DNA from: Ascidia mentula
Taxonomy: Eukaryota; Chordata; Ascidiacea; Phlebobranchia; Ascidiidae
NCBI GenBank assembly: GCA_947561715.1
Contig: OX387200.1
Span: 19,718,501 to 19,782,500, forward strand
Reading direction: 5' to 3'
Length of the DNA: 64,000 bases
The position numbers were made by a program, and so were the translations under genes. The notes beneath the pieces are model-generated. The model had not been told where the DNA came from. It did not search any database and saw nothing but the letters and a program-made list of their open reading frames with translations. Below are positions 1 through 11,485 of the stretch, in pieces (position 1 is the first letter of the stretch; every line of letters starts with the position of its first letter).

Positions 1-51
1 TTCGTCAAAATCCAAAGTGCCAAAGCACGAATTTAAGTCTTGAAACTCCAT
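1..51 (-). CDS. Possible N-terminus of a gene running off the left edge (partial)
   Basis: Reading the minus strand, an ATG at 51-49 opens a frame of 17 codons (MEFQDLNSCFGTLDFDE) that is still open at the window edge. The residues are acidic and look like ordinary protein, and DNA on the 5' side (52-300) contains a perfect CRE palindrome TGACGTCA near 219-226, as a promoter might. The fragment is too short to assign a family. It could also be chance, since no splice site or homology is available to confirm it. Confidence 0.3.
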   Translation of the reverse strand, partial: MEFQDLNSCFGTLDFDE

Positions 52-3000
52 TGCTACCAATTTTGTAGCAAAAATTGTTTTATTAGAGATCAAATCCACC
101 TGACCTAAAACGCCGAAAAGAACTATATGAGAAACTTTGTTGTGGTGACGTTGCGCTCAGGCGAAAAAGAAAAAAAGGAAATCATGTGACGAGCGACTGT
201 AGCTCCAGCGAAACACTTTTGACGTCACAGACTCGCAGTGGGATGATGTAATAAGACGGTGCATTGATTTCCCCGGGTGATGTTTACAGGGATTTTAACA
301 CCAGAAAATGTCGCAAGAACTTGAAAGAGCATGAGCAATAAATTTTACAATACTTTGTTACGTCACACTGTGTCTTTAATGTCGTTTTTGATAGAATGGA
401 GATTTGGCGGAATAATGTTTCTATGGCAAAGAAACTCAAATTATGAAAACATTTGCTTCTGTATCAAAAAACGTATCCTAAAAACAAAGGCAAGTAGGAA
501 ATTGCTTAGCAGACCTGTCATCATGCAACCTATGATGCAAAGAAATCCCAATTAATAATTGTTTACTTATTTTTTTTCTCCGTTACGGATGAATGATCAC
601 ACAAAAATCCCCGTGTGCTGAAAATCACAAAGGAAACTTCCAACGTGTTCTTACGTTTCCCTCTGACGTGCTTGCAATTTTCTTCACGATCTGTGTATTT
701 TTATCAGGCTGAACTGAACATAAATTCTGAAGTAATTAATATTTTAATTCAGTAAAAAATAATTAGAGCAAAATACAGTTTGTTGCTGGCGCAGCTATGG
801 GTATATTACCAATGCAACTCAAAAAGCTCTTCTGGTAATCGATAATAATCATGTTTTTTTTTTAGAGTAAGCACACTTTTGTTTTTGACCGGATAATTGG
901 TTTGCCCCAGATCCATAATATAGGCAAACTTTTTTATGGCCGTGAAAGTGGCTGAGTTAGGTGTATGAATGTATTTGTTTTTACAACTCATCTAACTCTT
1001 GGGACTGCCATGCTGTCCTCGTTTCTGAGATTTTTTCTTATTTTCGACATGTGACCAAAGTTTTTTGTGATCTTCATATCCGAAAAAGGTCACACAAATT
1101 CTCATGGTTGGCCTGAATAAATATTGAATCAAATATAATACAGAATGCAACATATTTGGTCAGAGTTAAAATTAAAAAAACAAATTCTTTTAGGAACGAT
1201 TGAGTTATCAAGAAAAAAGTAAGCCATTGTGTTTTCGCATATTTGGTGAGAATTCTTGCATTAAGCGAATAAATTTACCAAATTTAAGTTTCTTGTAACT
1301 ATTTGGGAAATACCAGCCGTTGAATTCTTACCGAACAGCGTACCGGCCTACTTTCAGCACTGATTGCGGGTGAAGGAAATGACGCTAATTTGAGAGGAGG
1401 TGAACATAACCCCAAAAAACAAAAACCCTGCACCTATAATGACCAACAAGAAGCACCGCAGTTACGCAGACGTTAACCACTAAATTGTATCGACTCCCGT
1501 GCATTTCCTGCCTGGACAATTACGTGACAGCCAAAGTAAATGGTGAGCGATGAGGTGGCCCCAGGTTTAATTATGCATGCAATTTCAACCGCAGCCTCCG
1601 TCCCCTCTGGATTTAACCACATTTTGCGTCGTTGATCTTGTTGCAGTAAATAGCCTGGACATTTAAATCTGTTCAATATTTTATGTTTTCGTCTCTGGCA
1701 ATTGTTTGATTGCGAGGCACCGCAATGTTTGTGCAAGATTAAGATGTTTTTCGAATTTTTTCTGTTAAAACCGTTTCTGTTTTATCATGATGGTATATAG
1801 CATTTCCAGTTTATTTGTATGTGTTGCCTTTATTGGCAGTTAATACTTTACTTCTAAATATTTTTACGGTGGAAAATCGAAATAAACCTAACCTTTAACT
1901 TCTGTAAATAATCTTAAGTCGTTTTTTTCTGCCAGATATATGTATTTTGTGTGCTTGCAGGTATCATCAGAATCTGGGAATATTTACAGGAGTTGTTCAA
2001 AAAATATTCTACTGAGTCTTTCTTGTGCACAAAGATAACAGGATATTCCGATAATACAAACTTTCATCAAACCTAATGTAGATTTAGTTTTTTGATGACC
2101 AAACAGCGGTAGAAGGGCTGTTAAATAAATGATCGTGCTTTGACGATGCAATCAACTCATTAATGCCGCTTGTTAAGTTGATCAATATTCGATTTACAAC
2201 GAAACGTCTCATTTTGGACCAACTTCATCAGATTCAGTCGCCCGCTATTCGTAGTCTTTATTTTTAATGATGAGTTTGATAATCAATATTGTTGCCCAGA
2301 AAAAAAGGAACGCCGCACTAACTACCAAACTACCGCACAAACTGTCACAACCAAATGTTCCTTGTTTATGCTCTGTAACGGCAATAATTTTATAGCTCAT
2401 AAACAAAAGTCATAAAAATGATGCATGAATATTTTATGTACAAACGTTCATGACAATCACAACCACATTTCTTTAAACATATTCTAATTTTTTCTCTAAT
2501 TTTTTCCTGATCAGTTTTCTTTACTTGGTTTGTGGGTCAGTGGACCAATATTGCGAAAACGAACGGGCGGACGACACGCAGGAACAGATTCGTGGCCTTG
2601 CAATTTAAACCAAATTACACCCATGGCGACTGAAGGTGAAATTACGAAACAATCAAGCTTTCCCAGAGGACGCACTATCCTGGATCTCTGTAGTAGCATT
2701 CATTTGACGTTTACAATCATGGCAGATGCAGGCAACTAAGTGTTGAGACGCCAGACTTGATTCGATGAGATCTTAAACCCATAGAACGTAGTGCAACGAA
2801 TAGTTTGAAACAAGAAAAACGGCAGCATTGAACATAAACACTGCATGTTTTAGACATGTCTACATATACGCAACGATGTGTAATTGCGTCTCTGAATATG
2901 AACTATACAGTTTAGCGCGGCTGTTTCCAGCATCTATGAGCTTGCTCCCAGATTTTTAATGACAATATACTGACAAGGACCAGTATGAGATATTGAGGCA

Positions 3001-4305
3001 ACTTTTTTAGACCTTGATGAGATTTGTTTTCATCGTTGGTTATAGTTTTTAAAATATGCGCTAACTTTGCGCCTTAACTTGTGTTTTGCAGCCATTCTGA
3101 CAAAACTCGCGCACCACAGTCCCATTCACCGCGACGTAGAAATCAATATAGCTAACCATGAAACATTTTATTTGAACGCAATACATTTGCCAACACGCTT
3201 GGTCAGAATTTCAAAGTCAAACAAAAACTTCTATGGAAAACGTCATGGGTAAATGTGACAATAACTTATCAGCTCCTGGCATAGGTTTTTGTTTGCATTA
3301 CAGCCAAAAATACAGGCACAAGATGGGAAGAGGGGGCTTTGGTATCGCAGTCACCGGGAAACCCAGCTTAGAGTGCGGCTTTGTCACCACTGGTCACTTT
3401 AAGTTCCATTTAAAACCGATTTAAAACACACTCACGTTATTTTAATTTATTACATTCTCCAGATCCCAGTCCACAACTTATTAAGAGTTAAAGTTCAATC
3501 GAACAGCTTAAAGCGTTGCATACGCGATATATGTTTTCTAGTTTGAGGTATTTATAGTTAAAACTTCTAACCAGTCACTAATGTGGATGTGGAATGTTGT
3601 TCCACAAACCCAACGTTAAAAGTGCAAATGAATACTAGTTGAATGTGTTATCATCCAAACGTGTTTACGCGCCGATGAATTAATCATATTCGCCTGGACG
3701 GGAAGAGCGAAGCATGACAATGAGTTGCTTGTTACTTGTGCCTTCCCCGCTCTTGAATAATTAATTTCAAAGCGTCGAGCATACCTTGGGCTCTATGTGT
3801 TATGACGCTCGGGCCGCCTCGGTTATAAAATGTGCCGGGAGACTCGTTGTTCTAAAGCTTGCGGGATTAATGCGACTGGGTCGTGTTTCAGAGATCCGCA
3901 TTTCGCTTTTAGCCAGGAAATGTATACAGCGGGAAGCATTTAAGTATTGCTCTGAGTTCAGTTTTATTTGCTCTGTTTTCTAATCGTGCAACAAACAGTA
4001 CAGAGAATTTTTGTGAATGTTTAAATTACTTCTTTTTATAGAAAACCAAGAAGGCATCATAACGTGATCGACAACATACTAGACAAGTCAGATAATATAG
4101 TTACGAAAGTATTACTTTTTATTGGCTTTCTAAATGACCAGAACAGTACAGAAATGGTACACAAACTTAATAGTTACAGGTTTTAGGTTGCTATGAATAA
4201 TGTGTTGTGATTTAATACTATTTAACATTTAGGAAAAACTTAATTATCCTCACCAAAATAAGTACAAACGAATACAAAAAATTTTTTAAAAAGATAATTT
4301 TAAAA
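52..4305. other. Intergenic region upstream of the netrin-G-like gene
   Basis: No coding exon is supported on either strand here. Open frames are short and scattered and lack convincing splice signals or recognisable domains. A CRE palindrome (TGACGTCA) lies near 219-226, closer to the possible minus-strand gene at the left edge. Promoter elements and any 5' untranslated exon of the netrin-G-like gene should lie within this stretch, but I cannot point to a start site. Confidence 0.5.
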
Positions 4306-7300
4306 ATGTGCGTGAAAGCATGTTCTTGGCAGAGACGAATCGTTGTATTGCTTACCCTTTATGTCAATCTTCTGATCTACCCCTCTCGTGGCCAGCTTAC
4401 GCAATGCTTCAATACCCGTCAATGCAAAGTACAAGCACCAACTTTCAACGTTGACAATGCCGGTATGCTTTCTCCTGAATTTTTGTTAATATTTTAGATT
4501 TGCGTTTTCGTAGATGCTGAGAGTAATTTTTAATGTTCGGAAATAATATCTGGTAAACTTGCCATTTTAAGATTAATTTATGAACCATTGGTATAAGCGT
4601 AATGTTTGAAATAAGTTTACATTTTCTGGGCAGATTTAAATGCCTATTTCATAGTTTGGGGTTTGTTCTGTTTATTCTCAGAATTATGAGTAAATCTGTT
4701 AATAGTGTTCCAAAGCAGGAACCATGTCGTACTTTGATATATTTGTCTTAATTTCTCGATGGTACCTCGGCGTTTAATTCTCGTTTTATAAATATTTAAA
4801 TCTTGTCTTCATTACGGTCATTGTTATATGAAGTTACGTAGCATTATGGTCACAACTTTAACGATCCGCAATACGTGTTGCACTGTTGGGTTGGTCTCAG
4901 AGTGGCTTTTGTGTTTAAGTCCAATTAACATTTTGTGTTTATATCGCAAATGTATCGGCACTAAAATGCCGAAAAAGGTTGGAATTTAACATAATAAATT
5001 TTGCCAGCTTGCAGCACAAAACGAATGAGAGGAAGATAAACTAAAATGTTTAAACCTCAGCACAACTATAGCTCGTATTCATATTTAAGTGCAAAAATTT
5101 CGTTAACCGAAGTATTTGCTTGCGCTTGACAGGAACAAGGTTAACCAAACCAATAGCGTGCGAACCCCGAAATGAACGGGGCGACGTTGCTTCCTTGGGA
5201 AGAATCAGTGTTTCACCGGAGAATGCAACCTGTCGAACGCCGGACGTACAAATATGCAGCTTGGTGAGGAAAAGCTTTGAATTTTTTATGCAAGCCACGT
5301 TGGGTATTCGTGCGAAAGCAGCAGATTAATATTCAACAAATTCTTTACTGTGGGAAAAGGGGTACAAAGAGTTCAGTAATATCAATTTTTAAAAGGCTGA
5401 TACATATGCATGACCAAACTTTTTCGATTCACATTTTGTTCACACCAGCATTATCGCCTTTCGCAAAGATAGCCTATTATATTAGATGGTGATTGTTACG
5501 TATGGGTTTGGGGATGCAAGTCAATATTTAATAATAGCATGGTGAACCTTAAGTTATTTTATATGCACAATGTAATCCAAACTCACCAAGGCGTTCTGTA
5601 ATAACAGAATTCTGATGGTAAAAAGCGCTGTGGATATTTGAGTTGGTGTTTTTGAATAAAACTATAACATTCAACAATTAACGTTACGATAACTTTACCG
5701 ATGTTACAGAGCAGAAATTAATATTATCCAGGATGATAGCACCAATAAATCCTAAAATAGCAACAGCGCATCGCTTAACATCGGAAATAGAACAGAAATA
5801 TTTGAAGTGGAGATTTTCCTTTTTAATATCCATGACAGAAAATCGAAGTGTTGTAGATTTCAAACCACGAAGTGCTTCACTATTGGTTTACATTAAGTGT
5901 CAGCAAACTTTTTTATATGGCAAACAGCCATATGACTGTGAAAGCAGTGACGATCGGGGGCAGATACCCGTTCAAAGCAAGATTAGTTTTACAAAAATAT
6001 TCTCCTTGTACTAGTCAAATTAATCTTGCCCTGAACGGGTATTCTACTCGTAATTAGAAAACTATTTTCCTCGTATTTTACAAGCAATAATTCCTGATAT
6101 CAATTTCCAAAAGCAGAACACCAAATTGCCTGCAACATGTAGTGACGTACAAAATTAAATCGAAATGTAACGGTCAGTACATATAGTGTGAATGTATTTT
6201 CTTTTTTGTGGGACCAAACCCGATGGGTCGGATAAACCAGCCGTGTGGAACGGGTCCGGCCGAGAGCTGTTATTTGGTGACGCCTGGTCTACATTTGCAA
6301 GTAATTTCATTTTCAATTTTCCATCCGCAGCAAAACCGGATTTCGTGCTTCAAATGTGATGCATCACGTGATGACAAGCGTCACGAACCAGATCACATGA
6401 TCGACGGCATCTCATGGACTTGGTGGCAAAGTGTGACGTGGCCGGGACCGAAAGACAGCCGCCTTACTGTCAACGTTACATTGACTTTGCCAAAAGTATT
6501 TATTCTGACCGGTAAGTTTTGGCAGATTGAAAGCAGAGAACGTCGCCGTGTGGTTTCAATACATTTTCAACGTAATTGAAACAACACAACAGCTAATATT
6601 TTCAGTGGGGCAACAATGCTAGGCAAGTAAACTAACTTCAGGCCTTGCGTTATTATAAAGTACCTATCGCCTACTTTACTCCGTTAGGGGCCTGGTGTTG
6701 CCAACCTACATCCCTGCATCACTAATTTCTTTTTTTGTAATCTTTGTTTTCGTGAGTTTTTTCGTGATTTGAACCCAGGATATCCTGGCCACAATCCCCG
6801 ATCAGCTTTTCTTTTTGGTATATATGGGTCGGGCGCTTGACCAATGCTACCAGTCACCCGCCACTGCATTACTACATTTCAGATGACATCATGATCGAGT
6901 TCTACGAAGGGCGACCTCAAGCGATGATAGTTGATAAGTCGTCGGACTACGGAGTCACGTGGCAACCTCTGCAATATTTCGCCGACGACTGCGTGAATCA
7001 ATTCGGAATAAAACGAACGTAAGTTTTCGTCTTTAAGTTTGGATCTAATTGACAAGTTAGTATTTTTGTTCAAAATGTCTTGCAGATTGACGGCGCGGGC
7101 AGATGTTATCTTTGCATCGCGCGTGCATAATTGATAGATGAAAATGCGCTGTTTCCTTATCTCGTTTCTGTACGCTTTGCAGAGCCATCAACACGCCGTT
7201 CAAAACTGTTGGCGAGGCCCTTGCGCCTTTCTGCTCAGAAGACTACAGTAGGAACTATCAGTGGGACTTGACTGGCTTCGTTCCGGTTGCCATTGCCAAA

Positions 7301-10300
7301 CGTCTCAATGCACTCACCGCCATAGGCCTCGGACAGGTCAGTGTTGTTAGTAGATACCGGAAACTCTTTAATAAAGTACCAGAATCGCCAAATAGTCTTG
7401 TGGGCAACAAAAAGTTGTCATCTGATTTTTTCTCACACAACTTGTCAGTTACAGGAAATTAACGAAAAAACGAGTTTTGTGACAAGTCAAACCCTGACCA
7501 CTACCAATGCCCCGTGATAGTTAGGAAATATTGATTATTAGCAATTATATCGTGAGCTGGATTCTGGTGCGATGAATTACATTTCGAGATCTGTGTCCAC
7601 GCGTGGCCATACTTAAAACATGGCAGATCGAAAATGCTGAAAATCTTTGACTGGTTGTTGTTCTGCGTTTCGCAAAAGTCTACACGCATTCATGGGTGAT
7701 TAGGGTTTTTTTCAGGTGATTATATTCAAACAACGTCCGACCACAAGTAACACATTGTCACCAATGATGTTTTCCATGAGGCTGTCCCCAAGGAACAAAA
7801 ATAAATCGACTTGAAGTCACAAGGTCGTGATCTGTCTCCTTTTTTCTTCAAAAATATTGAACGAAGCAAAAATCAATGCGGTCAATAGTGCACAAGCGAT
7901 AGACTAATGCGTTTGCCCGTGGCATTACCAACTTTCTGTCATCGCGTCAAAATTGCAGGAATATTTTTGAACAAACAAACGTAAAAACCACAGGAAATGA
8001 TGGAGATTCATAAATGTGGAACGAATCCGGATAATGCGCAATAGTCAATATATTAATACTTCGTAATGCATTTTTTATAAACTTTTTGTTTGAAGATTGC
8101 ACCCTCCTTTTCTTTCCAATAAAGCGTGCAACTTCCAACCGTAACATAATACCCGAGTTTTCATATTTGCGCTTTTTTAAAACTCTTGAGTTCCTTTATG
8201 TTTTATGCATGTCTGGTCCGTTCCCAACATAATTACGCCTTGGTATGCTTCTCACGTAGGACGAAGTGTGCTCAGCGATGTGGAACGATACGATCGGCCT
8301 CAAATCGTTCCTTGAGATCACGGGACTCCGCATCAGACTTCTTTCTCCCGCTGTCCTCCATTCCTCTTCGAAGAAATCTTTGGATGATCCGGACACCGAG
8401 AAAGAAACCGTTCTCCCTAGATCTGATCATTACGGAATAAAGAAGATTGAAATATCTGCTAGGTCAGGAAAATGCAAAAGTTAATGGTTCGGAGGGCGTT
8501 CTTCGCAAATGCGTCTGACAACAGTTTGTCATGTTGATAACGTTAAAGATGGCCAACTGTTTACAGTGACGTAATGCGAATTTACAAACCTGAAATGCGC
8601 AATGAGGTAGTTGTAACGTAATATGAGGGTTCATGTAGTGATTACAAGGCAATAAGTGGAAAGGAATTCATTGTCTGATATCCTATTTGAAGATTACGCT
8701 TTGCTGATAGGCAAAATTCACAGAATCGCAAACTTTGCTGGATGTTCATTTACATTCTTTCACACATTTCGTCGTATTGTGCCATAAATTTTGAGCCAGA
8801 TAAACAAAAATTATAGTCGAACTGTTGACTTTGTGGCTGTAGGCTAAAGAGCCACCTAGAGAAAATGTCAAAAATGACGACAGGATCAGCCTGTGCAGGT
8901 CTGTGACCGGCGGATCTGTCTTTACGAATCAATATATTACATTTCCGAGATTCCAAAAGGAGTAAAGGACGATCAGCGCCAGTGTATGATCTTTATTTTT
9001 TAACAAAAATATTAATTTCGCCTATCAGACTCTGGTGCTGATCGTCCTTTATTCCTTTTGGAGTCTCAGGAGTAGCTATTTAATCATAAAAATTTCTTCA
9101 TCTTGCCAGTTTGCTGTAAGAGACGCAAACTACACTAAGAAAAGCGGAAAGGCCGGCTCGGTGTACTGTTTGTAGCTGGAATGTTATGATTACAACTCTT
9201 ATACTATTACTAATACAGGTGCCAGTGCAACGGTCATGCCAGCACGTGTACAACTGGCACAAAGACAGCAAGGTGTGATTGTCAACACAACACGATGGGA
9301 AACGAGTGTGAAAAATGTGAATCGCTGTTTTGGATTGAGAAGTGGAAACCTGGAATGTATGTCGCAGGCCGATCACAAGGAAAGGGCAACCCGTGTAAGA
9401 CACAAGTGACGGGCGGTAACATTTGCTTGGCAAGCACGAAATTTTCTTAAGCGAAACTTAATTCATAAAAAAATAAACCAAAGCTAAAGTTTAAGTTAGA
9501 AAGTTCTTGGATTTTTCATGCTTTTTGAAAGACATTTTGGGCAACAGCTCGATGACGTTTGTTGTGCCTTTAGGCTTTTTGCACTACGGACCAGTTAAAT
9601 ACTGTTTTTCGTAGCGGCCTTCAAGGTGCTTTCGCAGAAGATCCTAGCATAAATTATAACTCTACATGAGGCTGATTGGGTATCTTGGATCATACAATAC
9701 AATGATTTAGTTTGCAACCAGTTTTCTTTAAAGCGTGCATAAAGTTCCAGCAGTTTCTAAATTATGGTCTATAATTTTTCCTTCTGTACGAACCCGTCCA
9801 AACTGCCTCATGGACCAATATAATCTCTCTAGTGTAGATTATTGTAACGTAATTTTACGTTAAATAGCAACGTTTGCATTCTTGGAAATATGAACTATGG
9901 TCACATAACAGCAATCGATAAAATACACCAAAAAAACAAACGCATTGAAAAAATTGAGTCCAGACAACCCAACAACCCTTAAATTTCAGGTTTGTCATAC
10001 TTCTCAGCATGGTATCGTGAGAAGCTCATTAGAGAAGGGCGCCATCGTCCCGGTGATAGAATTCCTCCCACTAAACTGCCTGCTCCTTGTCAGTGCAACA
10101 AACACAGCCACAGATGTGAGATCATTGATAAGATGGGAGTTGTATGTGTTGACTGTCGCCACAACACCGAAGGCCAAAACTGCCACAACTGCCGTCAGAC
10201 TTACTTCAGAAACCCGGATATGAGTCTGCACGACCGGAATGTTTGTCAACGTAAGTTTTATAACTATTTTTTTTTATATTATGTGGTAACCCCGATGTCG

Positions 10301-11485
10301 TGAACAGGACGTAAGATTGTTAAACAGGGCCGTTTCAGTGGCAGGTGTGTATGTCTGATAACAATTCTTTGTCAAGTCGTGAAAGGCATGCGCTCTTGGA
10401 TAATTTATTTTCTTGTGGCAATATTGGTTCTACTCTACTTATAAGTTCTTCTTAAACTTGGTCGGGACGTGGCGCACTTAGATCGTTTACTAAAGAAATC
10501 ATCGCGACACACTTGGGTTCGTTCCGCGCACACAAATAAAAATCCCTTCTCTACTTTAAACAATGTATCACGCTAAAACATGACGAACATGTTTTTACGG
10601 TTAACAATACACCTTTATCCTTCACCATCTTGGTCATTACGTTTTCCCAAGATAGTATTCCGTAACATATATCGAAATGTGTTGCTGAGTTTTCTAAACT
10701 AAATACAACCGTCGATGCAAAATTTGTTCAACAGGACACCATTGTGGCGTTGAAATGCAAATACTAAACAAATACTAAACAATGAGAAAAAGTCGGCATG
10801 CCGCAAACTAAAATGTTTGAAAAACAATGATTTCGGGTCATATTTGCGCTAACAATTAGGCTGCATGATTTCAATAAATTACGCTTAATCGCATTTAATT
10901 CTTCAGGTTGTAACTGCAGCCGTCTTGGGTCTTACAGCAGATGGTGTGGAGTCAATGGTCAGTGCCATTGCAAGCATGGTTTCGGAGGCAGAACGTGTGG
11001 AAAATGCAGGGAAGGATTTTACATGTATCAGAATCACTGTTATAGTATGTTAACCCTTTTGTCGTTGTCTATCAACATGGTTCGCATAAACCTGAATTAA
11101 AACATTGAAAACAATTAAAATCATTTCTAATGTTTGGCTTTACTAAACAAAAACAAAAACGCTTTCGTGCCGCCAGAAGCAACTCAGTCATAGCAATAAC
11201 TTTCATTCAGAAATTAAAAGTGGATGCGTTGAATTATGGACCAAAAAGTGCCGCGAATCCTTCAAGAATGTAGAAACCTGCACAGCGAGCGCCACCCAAT
11301 GGTGCGTCTGCAAAACATTAAAAACGGGGGAGTGCGATGAGCTGCCTTCCAGTTTCACCAGACCGTCGCCAAGAAGAGCGAGCAGTACACAGTCGCCAGG
11401 TGGCGCCGCGAATTCACTTCGCGCATCTTTGCCTGTCTGTACCTGGCTTCTTTTTGTGGCGAATCTCTTCGCCAGATTGCATTGA
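4306..11485 (+). CDS. Netrin-G-like GPI-anchored protein, complete (10 exons, 603 aa)
   Basis: Exons: 4306-4462, 5133-5263, 6331-6511, 6883-7018, 7183-7336, 8260-8462, 9219-9394, 9990-10250, 10907-11044, 11211-11485. All junctions are GT-AG and phases are consistent. Exon 1 encodes a hydrophobic signal peptide. Exons 2-6 form a laminin N-terminal domain whose core (CDAS, WQSVTW, EFYEGRP, SSDYGVTWQPLQYFA, GLRIRLLSPAV) follows vertebrate netrin-G1/G2 more closely than classical netrins. Exons 7-9 give three cysteine-rich LE (laminin-EGF) modules. Exon 10 gives a short cysteine-bearing segment, a Ser/Pro/Arg linker and a hydrophobic tail (LPVCTWLLFVANLFARLH) ending at the stop, as expected for GPI attachment. 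There is no NTR domain, which separates it from secreted netrins. Known netrin-Gs are synaptic adhesion ligands of LRRC4-family receptors; that role is inferred here. Family members are about 530-540 aa, so this one is slightly long. Confidence 0.88.
5962..6043. repeat. Short foldback in netrin-G intron 2
   Basis: The left arm (atacccgttcaaagcaagat) and right arm (atcttgccctgaacgggtat) are imperfect inverted complements separated by a few tens of bases. This would form a hairpin. It is probably the remnant of a small non-autonomous DNA element; no coding capacity is seen. Confidence 0.55.
6682..6870 (-). repeat. tRNA-derived SINE-like element in netrin-G intron 3
   Basis: On the minus strand there is an A-box-like run (TGGTAGCATTGGTCAAGCGC) and, some 70 bases downstream, a B-box-like run (TGGGTTCAAATCAC). 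An A-rich segment follows. This order is typical of a tRNA-derived SINE promoter. No clean acceptor stem is visible, so a functional tRNA is unlikely. Confidence 0.5.
8947..9067. repeat. Inverted-repeat (MITE-like) element in netrin-G intron 6
   Basis: Two arms of about 33 bases, starting gagattccaaaaggagtaaa at the left and ending ttccttttggagtctc at the right, are near-perfect inverted complements around a spacer of some 55 bases. The structure is typical of a short non-autonomous terminal-inverted-repeat element. Confidence 0.65.

Noticed and set aside
6301-6330. Read-through frame upstream of netrin-G exon 3 (from 6208)
   Set aside because: The frame is open, but ccatccgcag at 6321-6330 is a strong acceptor. 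Joining exon 2 there in phase 0 reproduces the netrin-G alignment, so the upstream part is intronic.
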